Source: Comamonadaceae bacterium
GTDB lineage: Bacteria; Pseudomonadota; Gammaproteobacteria; Burkholderiales; Burkholderiaceae
Length of the DNA: 6,035 bases
Reading direction: 5' to 3'
Assembly (NCBI GenBank): GCA_947455875.1
Contig: CANGSD010000088.1
Location: forward strand, 1 to 6,035
Position 1 is the first letter of the stretch. Each line of letters begins with the position of its first letter. The position numbers were made by a program, and so were the translations under genes. Below the pieces are notes generated by a model. It was not told where the DNA came from and ran no database searches. It saw only the letters and a program-made list of their open reading frames with translations. Shown here one piece after another: positions 1 through 6,035 of the stretch.

Positions 1-373
1 CCAGGGTCACCATGCCAGCCTGCGCCAGGCGATCGACCACGGTGGCATCAAAGGGCGAGCGGTAACCCGCCAGCATCTTGGAGCCGGCGGTGGTGGGGAA
101 ATCGCGGGTGACGAAGATGTCCTTGTGGGCGATCGGCACCCCCAGCAGGGGTGCGGTGTCGCCCGCGGCCAGGCGGGCGTCAGCGGCCCGAGCCTGAGCC
201 AGGGTGGCCTCGGGGTCGGTAGCCAGGAAGGCGCCCAGATCAGCCTGGGCGTCGATGCGGGCCAGAAAATGCTGGGCCACCTCGAGCGCCGACACTTCGC
301 GCCGGCCCAGTGCGCCTGCCAATTGGGTGACGTCCAGATCGTGCAAATCGTGGCGAGGTGCAACGGCGCTCAT
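1..373 (-). CDS. gatA: Glutamyl/aspartyl-tRNA amidotransferase subunit A, N-terminal part (3' end beyond the window)
   Basis: Known role of the family: GatA is the amidase subunit of GatCAB. It releases ammonia from glutamine or asparagine so that mischarged Glu-tRNA(Gln) and/or Asp-tRNA(Asn) can be converted to the correct amide form in the cytoplasm. Seen here: 124 N-terminal residues starting [20 protein letters not shown], about a quarter of the usual length near 490. The stretch [12 protein letters not shown] (residues 78-89) is the conserved amidase core strand, and Lys84 is the expected catalytic lysine of the Ser-cisSer-Lys triad. It is followed by the conserved [14 protein letters not shown] (residues 91-104). 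The glycine/serine-rich segment carrying the two catalytic serines lies outside the window. The start ATG (371-373) overlaps the gatC stop codon as ATGA, so translation is probably coupled to gatC. No frame break is seen in the visible part. Which tRNA is the main substrate cannot be told from this window. Confidence 0.95.
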   Translation of the reverse strand, partial: MSAVAPRHDLHDLDVTQLAGALGRREVSALEVAQHFLARIDAQADLGAFLATDPEATLAQARAADARLAAGDTAPLLGVPIAHKDIFVTRDFPTTAGSKMLAGYRSPFDATVVDRLAQAGMVTL

Positions 374-669
374 TCGATCACCTTCGGGACAAGGAACAGG
401 CCCGCCTCGACCGCCGGGGCACTGCGCTGATTGGCTTCGCGCTGATCGGGCTCGCTGGCGATGTCTTCGCGCAGGCGCAAGGCCACGTCCTGGAAGGCCG
501 CTACGGGGTGGGCCAGCGGCTCGACACCGGTGGTGTCTACCCCCTGCATGCGCTCGACCAGACCAAAAAAGCCATTGATCCGCCCGAGCATGCGTTCGCT
601 CTCGGCGGGCTGGAGTTCGAGTCGCGCCAAGTGGGCGATGCGTCGGATGTCGTCGGGGTTCAGGGCCAT
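370..669 (-). CDS. gatC: Glutamyl/aspartyl-tRNA amidotransferase subunit C
   Basis: GatC is the small subunit of GatCAB; in known structures it wraps around the GatA-GatB interface and stabilises GatA. The product from ATG at 667-669 is 99 residues, close to the family norm, and begins [19 protein letters not shown]. Typical family features are the N-terminal helical region with IAHLARLEL (11-19), the central VEPLAHP (49-55) followed by LRED (66-69), and the C-terminal LFLVPKVIE (91-99). A TTG two codons upstream (673-675) is in frame, but the ATG gives the family length and start, so I prefer it. Neither start has a recognisable Shine-Dalgarno sequence: the bases just before the ATG are pyrimidine-rich on the minus strand. 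The gene is the first of a gatC-gatA unit and lies divergent to mreB across about 200 bp. Its stop overlaps the gatA start by 4 nt. Confidence 0.95.
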   Translation of the reverse strand: MALNPDDIRRIAHLARLELQPAESERMLGRINGFFGLVERMQGVDTTGVEPLAHPVAAFQDVALRLREDIASEPDQREANQRSAPAVEAGLFLVPKVIE

Positions 670-694
670 GGGCAAACAGAGCGGGAAAAAGCGA

Positions 695-765
695 CCCGAA
701 GGCGCAAATTGAAGCGTGTTCCCACCGGGAGAACACCACTGATCGGGTATTATCCCGCCTTCGGG
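695..765. repeat. 10-bp perfect inverted repeat flanking the putative promoter
   Basis: CCCGAAGGCG at 695-704 is the exact reverse complement of CGCCTTCGGG at 756-765. The centre of symmetry is near 730, and the arms enclose the smaller dyad at 716-736. The right arm is also part of a short perfect hairpin, ATCCCG-CCTT-CGGGAT (752-767), so the same bases can form a local stem or pair with the distant arm. It could be a binding-site pair, an mRNA structure in the gatC leader, or chance in GC-rich DNA. Confidence 0.4.
716..736. promoter_or_regulatory. Candidate operator dyad GTGTTC-N9-GAACAC
   Basis: A 21-bp imperfect palindrome has perfect 6-bp outer arms, GTGTTC (716-721) and GAACAC (731-736), with partial inner symmetry. 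It sits immediately upstream of the TATTAT element (748-753), where the -35 region of an mreB promoter would fall, and inside the predicted early transcribed region of gatC. Size and position fit a site for a dimeric regulator. I do not recognise the motif as belonging to a particular family. It could instead act as a hairpin in the gatC leader RNA. Confidence 0.35.
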
Positions 766-815
766 ATTCCCTCTGGGGCAGGCCGATTGGCCCCCTGATC
801 CGACCCACCCACTGA

Positions 816-1913
<1,098 letters not shown>

Positions 1914-1921
1914 GCCCTCGG

Positions 1922-1926
1922 AAGGA
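1922..1926 (+). promoter_or_regulatory. Ribosome binding site of mreC
   Basis: AAGGA, within GGAAGGA, lies 5 nt before the ATG at 1932-1934 in the 18-nt gap after the mreB stop. It is the strongest ribosome binding site in the operon and fixes the mreC start, which gives mreC its own initiation signal independent of coupling. Confidence 0.75.
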
Positions 1927-1931
1927 CAGCG

Positions 1932-2867
1932 ATGCCACTCGGTACGCTGGACAGAACACCACCGCCGTTCTTCAAGCAGGGCCCCTCGGCCCTGTCCAAG
2001 CTGATGGTGTTCAGCGCACTGGCCATCTTCCTGATGGTGGCCGACACCCGCTTCAAGATCGCGCAGCCGATACGTGCGGTGCTGGGCACTCTGCTGTTTC
2101 CCGTGCAGTGGGTGGCCATGCAGCCGGTGGCCGTGGCCGAAGGCGTGGGCGATTACATGGAATCTGTGCGCGGCGCGCAGGCAGCCCAGGCCATCGAGGC
2201 GCAGACGCGCGTCAAGCTCGCGCAGCAAGCGGTGCGCTTTCATCAGGTCGAACAACTCACGCTCGAAAACGAACGCCTGCGCAAACTGCTGGATCTGCGC
2301 GAACGCGTGACCACGCCCGCCCAGGCGGCGCAGGTGCTCTATGAGGCAGCCGATGTGTACTCGCGCAAGGTCATCATCGACAAGGGGATGATCCACGGCA
2401 TTGACTCGGGCTCACCGGTGATCGACGAGTTCGGTGTGCTCGGACAAGTCACGCGCGTGTATCCCGCGGTCAGCGAGGTGACGCTGGTCACCGACCGCGA
2501 CCAAGCCACGCCGGTGCTCAATTCGCGTACCGGCGCACGCAGCGTGGCCCATGGCGACACCTCGGGCCTGCATCCGGGGCTGCTGGAGCTGCGATTCATG
2601 GCGGCCAACGCGGACGTCCAAGCCGGCGACCTGCTCACCACCAGCGGCGTCGACGGTGTCTACCCACCGGGTCTGCCCGTGGCCCAGGTCGAGAAGATCG
2701 AGCGCCGCGCCGACTCGGCCTTTGCACGCATCCACCTCGTGCCTCGGGCTGCCGTCTCTGGCGCGTTGCACGTAATGGTGCTCAAGCCCGTGGGCGAGCA
2801 ACTGCCCCCGCGCCCCGCCGCCGAGGCCTCGGCGCCCGCGCCCGCCAAGCCGGGAGGCCGCAAATGA
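1932..2867 (+). CDS. mreC: Rod shape-determining protein MreC
   Basis: MreC is a bitopic inner-membrane protein whose periplasmic part binds and activates PBP2 within the elongasome. The product is 311 residues. Order of parts: a short cytoplasmic N terminus that includes the family-like PPFFKQGPSALSKL (10-23), a single membrane segment at about 20-37 (VFSALAIFLMVAD), a helical coiled-coil stretch at about 75-127 with LENERLRKLLDLRER (111-125) as its clearest part, then the double beta-barrel periplasmic domain at about 130-285. Typical family strings in that domain are RKVIIDKGMIHGIDSGSPVID (145-165), GVLGQVTRV (168-176) and SEVTLVTDRDQATPV (181-195). A proline/alanine-rich tail (291-311) follows and looks unstructured. 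The stop overlaps the mreD start as ATGA. Identity is certain; the function of the tail is unknown. Confidence 0.98.
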   Translation: MPLGTLDRTPPPFFKQGPSALSKLMVFSALAIFLMVADTRFKIAQPIRAVLGTLLFPVQWVAMQPVAVAEGVGDYMESVRGAQAAQAIEAQTRVKLAQQAVRFHQVEQLTLENERLRKLLDLRERVTTPAQAAQVLYEAADVYSRKVIIDKGMIHGIDSGSPVIDEFGVLGQVTRVYPAVSEVTLVTDRDQATPVLNSRTGARSVAHGDTSGLHPGLLELRFMAANADVQAGDLLTTSGVDGVYPPGLPVAQVEKIERRADSAFARIHLVPRAAVSGALHVMVLKPVGEQLPPRPAAEASAPAPAKPGGRK

Positions 2868-3382
2868 TCATGCGCCCCGGCAAGCAGCTGTTGCTGCCCG
2901 CGCGGCCTGGCTTCATCTGGGCCAGCCTGTTCATCGCCCTGCTCGTGAACATGCTGCCCCTGGGCCGTCAGCCCTGGATGCCCGACCTGCTGGCCCTGGT
3001 GCTGGTGTTCTGGAGCGTGCACCAGCCCCTACGCATTGGCATCGCCACCGCCTTCCTGTTCGGGCTGGTGATGGACGTGCACCAGACCTCCCTGCTGGGG
3101 CAGCACGCGCTGGCCTACACCGCGCTGTCCTATTTCGCGATCATGGTGCACCGACGCCTGCTGTGGTTCACCGTCCCGTCACAGGCGCTGCAGGTGCTAC
3201 CGCTGTTCGGATCGGCCCATGCCATCGAGCTGGCGATCCGGTTGTTTGCCGGCGGCTCCTTCCCGGGCTGGACCCTGGTGCTGGCGCCTATGCTCGAGTC
3301 GCTCCTATGGCCGGTGGCCACCGTGATCCTGCTGGCGCCGCAGCGGCGCGCCCTGGATCCGGACAAGACACGCCCCCTGTAA
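2864..3382 (+). CDS. mreD: Rod shape-determining protein MreD
   Basis: MreD is a polytopic inner-membrane protein that associates with MreC and is needed for rod shape; its biochemical role is less clear than that of its partners. The product is 172 residues, a normal size. Hydrophobic segments lie at about 16-32, 39-51, 56-71, 81-96, 108-128 and 134-157, fitting five or six membrane passes. The family signature is GLVMDVHQTSLLGQHALAYTAL (67-88), with the conserved Asp71 and the LGQHAL string. The first ATG (2864-2866) overlaps the mreC stop by 4 nt, and GGGAGG (2852-2857) lies 6 nt upstream, so both coupling and a good ribosome binding site support it. A second ATG two codons on (2870) is possible and would change little. 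mrdA begins 4 nt after the stop. Confidence 0.97.
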   Translation: MIMRPGKQLLLPARPGFIWASLFIALLVNMLPLGRQPWMPDLLALVLVFWSVHQPLRIGIATAFLFGLVMDVHQTSLLGQHALAYTALSYFAIMVHRRLLWFTVPSQALQVLPLFGSAHAIELAIRLFAGGSFPGWTLVLAPMLESLLWPVATVILLAPQRRALDPDKTRPL

Positions 3383-3386
3383 GACA

Positions 3387-5435
3387 ATGACCGAGCTGCG
3401 CAACGTCGAAGCCGACATCTCGCGCTTTCGTTCGCGCGCGATGGCCGCCAGCGTCATCGTCCTCATTTGCTTCTTCCTGCTGGTGCTGCGACTGGTGTGG
3501 CTGCAGGTGGTGCGCCACGATGATCTGAACGAACAGGCCGAGGCCAATCGAACGGCGATCGTGCCCATCGTGCCCAATCGCGGCCTGATCCTCGATCGCA
3601 ACGGCATCATCCTGGCGACCAACTACTCGGCGTACACGCTGGAGATCACCGTCTCGCGCCTGAACGCACCGGTCGATCAAGTGATCGACGAGTTGTCCCA
3701 GGTCGTCGAGATCCATGCGCGCGATCGCCGTCGCTTCAAGAAGCTGCGCGAAGAATCCAAGAACGTGGGTTCGCTGCCGATACGCACCAAGCTGACCGAC
3801 CAAGAAGTGGCCCGCTTCACCGCTCAGCGCTTTCGCTTCCCCGGCGTCGAAATCAAGGCGCGTCTGTTTCGCAGCTACCCCTGGAGCGAACTCGCCAGCC
3901 ATGTGATCGGCTACATCGGCCGCATCAACCAGACCGAGAAGACGCAGATGGAGGATTGGCCTGAGGACGAACAGGCCAACTACCGCGGCACCGAATACAT
4001 CGGCAAGCTCGGCGTCGAGCAAAGTCTGGAGCGCCAGCTGCATGGACTGACCGGTGTCGAGGAGGTCGAGACCTCTGCCGCCGGGCGCGCGGTGCGCAAG
4101 CTCGCCAGCAAGCCCGCGACGCCGGGCAACACGGTGATGCTGTCGATCGACATCAAGCTGCAAAACTTGATCGAGCAGATGTATGGCGATCGCCGCGGCG
4201 CGCTGGTGGCACTCGACCCCAAGACCGGCGAGGTGCTGGCCTTCGTCTCCAAGCCCACCTTCGATCCCAACCTCTTCGTTGACGGCATCGACACCGAAAG
4301 CTGGCAGGGCCTGAACGAATCCATCGACAAGCCGCTGCTCAATCGCGCGCTGCGCGGCACCTATCCGCCCGGCTCCACCTACAAGCCCTTCATGGCGCTG
4401 GCTGCTCTGGAGACGGGCAAGCGCAGCGCCGCCCAGGTGATTCAGGACAACGGCAGCTGGTCGTTCGGCGGCCATGTGTTTCGCAGTCATGGCGACCACG
4501 GTTTGGGGCCGGTGGACATGGCCTCTAGCATCGTCAAGTCCAGCAACGTCTATTACTACTCGCTGGCCAACGAGATGGGCGTGGATTCGATCCACGATTT
4601 CATGCGGCCCCTGGGGTTTGGCGATGTCACCGGCATCGACATCAATGGCGAAGTGCGTGGCGTGCTCCCGAGCCAGGCCTGGAAGCGCAATTACTACAAG
4701 CGGCCCGAGCAGAAAAAATGGTTTGCGGGCGAGACCATCTCGCTGGGCATCGGCCAGGGTTACAACAGCTTCACCATGCTGCAGCTGGCGCACGCCACGG
4801 CCACGGTGGTGAACAACGGCGTCAAGCACAAGCCTCGCCTGATCATCGGCACGCAAGATCCTGTCACGCGCGCCGTGACGCCGGTCCCGCCCGAGCCGCC
4901 GCAGGAACTGGGCTACAAGCCCGAGAACGTGGAGGTGATTCGTCGGGCCATGGTGGGCGTGACGCAAGGCGGCACCTCGACGCGCGTTTTTGCAGGCGCC
5001 GCCTACCTCTCGGGCGGCAAGACCGGCACGGCGCAGGCCGTCTCGATCGGCCAGAAAGAAAAGTACAACGCCAGCAAGCTGGACGAACACCAACGCGATC
5101 ACGCGCTGTACATCGCCTTCGCGCCGGCCGACGACCCCAAGATCGCGCTGGCGGCCATCGTCGAAAACGCCGGCTTTGGTGCGGCCTCGGCCGCTCCGAT
5201 CACGCGGCGCATCTTCGACTACTGGTTGCTGGGGCACTACCCCAGCGAAGAAGACATGATCGCGGTGCGCAAGGGCTTGGCCGCCAATCCGATCGGCAAG
5301 CCGCGCAATGCCGCCGAGGTGGCCTGGCCGCCGGGCGCGGCGCTGGCTGCGGCGGCCCTCAGCGTACCCGCGGCTTCGGCTCCAGCGGTGGCCACCGTGG
5401 CGGCTACGCGCGCATCGGCCTCACGCGGTCGTTGA
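3387..5435 (+). CDS. mrdA: Peptidoglycan D,D-transpeptidase PBP2 (elongation-specific)
   Basis: PBP2 cross-links peptidoglycan during lateral wall growth, anchored in the inner membrane with its catalytic part in the periplasm. It works with RodA and is activated by MreC. The product is 682 residues. One membrane anchor lies at about 20-40 (ASVIVLICFFLLVLRLVWLQ). The pedestal region follows, with NRGLILDRNGIILATN (64-79), RSYPWSELASHVIGYIGRI (162-180) and YRGTEYIGKLGVEQ (199-212). The transpeptidase domain carries all three class B motifs: STYK with nucleophile Ser330 and Lys333, SSN (385-387), and KTG (545-547). Ser330 has the same number as in E. coli PBP2. The last 40 or so residues (from about 643) are an alanine-rich, probably disordered extension. 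The ribosome binding site is weak and the mreD stop is 4 nt upstream, suggesting coupled translation. The end overlaps a convergent gene by 15 bp. Confidence 0.98.
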   Translation: MTELRNVEADISRFRSRAMAASVIVLICFFLLVLRLVWLQVVRHDDLNEQAEANRTAIVPIVPNRGLILDRNGIILATNYSAYTLEITVSRLNAPVDQVIDELSQVVEIHARDRRRFKKLREESKNVGSLPIRTKLTDQEVARFTAQRFRFPGVEIKARLFRSYPWSELASHVIGYIGRINQTEKTQMEDWPEDEQANYRGTEYIGKLGVEQSLERQLHGLTGVEEVETSAAGRAVRKLASKPATPGNTVMLSIDIKLQNLIEQMYGDRRGALVALDPKTGEVLAFVSKPTFDPNLFVDGIDTESWQGLNESIDKPLLNRALRGTYPPGSTYKPFMALAALETGKRSAAQVIQDNGSWSFGGHVFRSHGDHGLGPVDMASSIVKSSNVYYYSLANEMGVDSIHDFMRPLGFGDVTGIDINGEVRGVLPSQAWKRNYYKRPEQKKWFAGETISLGIGQGYNSFTMLQLAHATATVVNNGVKHKPRLIIGTQDPVTRAVTPVPPEPPQELGYKPENVEVIRRAMVGVTQGGTSTRVFAGAAYLSGGKTGTAQAVSIGQKEKYNASKLDEHQRDHALYIAFAPADDPKIALAAIVENAGFGAASAAPITRRIFDYWLLGHYPSEEDMIAVRKGLAANPIGKPRNAAEVAWPPGAALAAAALSVPAASAPAVATVAATRASASRGR

Positions 5436-6035
5436 GCGCTGCGCCGCCAGCCAGCCCACCACCGCCTCGGGCATGCGACGCACGTCACCGAGCAGCCCAC
5501 CTCTGGGAAATCCCACGTGCCCGCCCTGAGGCGGTTGCCAGAGCGTCACACAGGGTCCGACCTCACCCGCACGCGGCAGACTGTACGCGGGCACAAAGGG
5601 ATCATTGGCCGCATGGAGCACCAGTGCGGGCAAGCGAATGCGATGCAGGTGTGGCCGGGCCGAGGCACGTGCGTAGTAATCGTCGGCATCACGAAACCCG
5701 TGCAAGGGCGCGGTAAAGATGTTGTCAAAGTCGTACAGGTCGCGGGCAGCTCGCATCGCCTGCGCATCGAACAGTCCGGGGTGTTGTGCGAGCTTGTTGA
5801 ACGCCTTGGGCTTCATGGTGCGCAGGAACATACGGGTGTAGACCTGTCGGTTAAAGCCCCGCCCGATGGCGGCGCCGCCCGCGGCCAGGTCCAGCGGCGA
5901 ACACACACAGGCCGCAGCGTCCACCGAGCGCGTCGCCGTGTCACCTGCCTGCGCGGCCCACCGCATCAGCGCATTGCCCCCCAGCGAAACACCCACCGCC
6001 CACACCGGCCCCGTGTGCTGCGCGCGCAATCGCGC
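5421..6035 (-). CDS. YheT-family alpha/beta hydrolase, C-terminal part (5' end beyond the window)
   Basis: The visible 204 residues are the C-terminal portion of an alpha/beta hydrolase resembling the YheT/UPF0017 group, whose members run to about 320-340 residues and whose natural substrates are mostly unknown. The reading frame is open to the window edge, so the true start lies outside; the first visible residues are ARLRAQHTGPVWAVGVSLGGN. All three expected catalytic residues are visible: the nucleophile Ser17 in GVSLGGNAL (residues 15-23), Asp145 in LVLHAANDPFVP (138-149), and His173 in GGHVGFP (171-177). The segment FRDADDYYARAS (114-125) is typical of this family. No signal peptide can be judged. 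The gene converges on mrdA, and its last four codons plus stop overlap the mrdA end. I see no functional tie to the shape genes, and a precise substrate cannot be assigned. Confidence 0.9.
   Translation of the reverse strand, partial: ARLRAQHTGPVWAVGVSLGGNALMRWAAQAGDTATRSVDAAACVCSPLDLAAGGAAIGRGFNRQVYTRMFLRTMKPKAFNKLAQHPGLFDAQAMRAARDLYDFDNIFTAPLHGFRDADDYYARASARPHLHRIRLPALVLHAANDPFVPAYSLPRAGEVGPCVTLWQPPQGGHVGFPRGGLLGDVRRMPEAVVGWLAAQRSTTA

Noticed and set aside
752..767. Hairpin ATCCCG-CCTT-CGGGAT as an intrinsic terminator
   Set aside because: No T-run follows on either strand, and it lies in a divergent promoter region where no transcript needs to end. It is kept only as part of the inverted-repeat cluster.
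125..798. Several 80-150 codon plus-strand open frames opposite gatA and gatC
   Set aside because: The minus strand encodes convincing GatA and GatC, and these frames have no family features or ribosome binding sites.
3288..5237. A 649-codon open frame on the minus strand opposite mrdA
   Set aside because: It is the mirror of a strongly biased GC-rich coding frame, with the same His/Gly/Arg/Asp-rich composition and no family resemblance. The plus strand encodes PBP2 with all catalytic motifs.
4718..5716. A 332-codon plus-strand open frame running across the mrdA end into the hydrolase region
   Set aside because: It is out of frame with mrdA and antisense to the hydrolase. Its composition is Arg/Ala/Gly-rich and domain-free, so it is a frame shadow and not a gene.

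Overview
The window is a GC-rich chromosomal segment from a bacterium that looks like a betaproteobacterium of the order Burkholderiales. This rests on protein character (MreB, PBP2, GatA and GatC all read as betaproteobacterial) and on gatC-gatA lying head-to-head with mreBCD-mrdA. A Comamonadaceae-like host is a guess. All genes share the same GC-rich codon use, and I see no mobile element, tRNA, rRNA, CRISPR array or sign of recent transfer.

Layout: positions 1-669 on the minus strand hold the start of gatA (its 3' part lies outside the window) and all of gatC, joined by an ATGA stop/start overlap. They make two subunits of the tRNA-dependent amidotransferase. Positions 670-869 are the divergent intergenic region, with nested inverted repeats, one AT-rich spot that could serve as a -10 element in both directions, and two mutually exclusive hairpins just before the mreB ribosome binding site. 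Positions 870-5435 on the plus strand are a tight four-gene cell-shape operon: mreB, mreC, mreD and mrdA (PBP2), with gaps of 18 nt, a 4-nt overlap and 4 nt. Positions 5421-6035 on the minus strand hold the 3' two-thirds or so of a YheT-type alpha/beta hydrolase gene, whose last codons overlap the end of mrdA tail to tail by 15 bp.

How the genes work together: MreB filaments under the inner membrane, MreC and MreD in the membrane, and the transpeptidase PBP2 form the core of the elongasome that builds the lateral wall of rod-shaped cells. The usual glycosyltransferase partner RodA is not directly downstream, because the convergent hydrolase gene ends the operon at mrdA. GatCAB belongs to translation and appears to be only a divergent neighbour.

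The coding content is conventional, and I found no undescribed multi-gene system. The parts worth a second look are the dyad-rich 200-bp divergent control region and the overlapping operon end without rodA.
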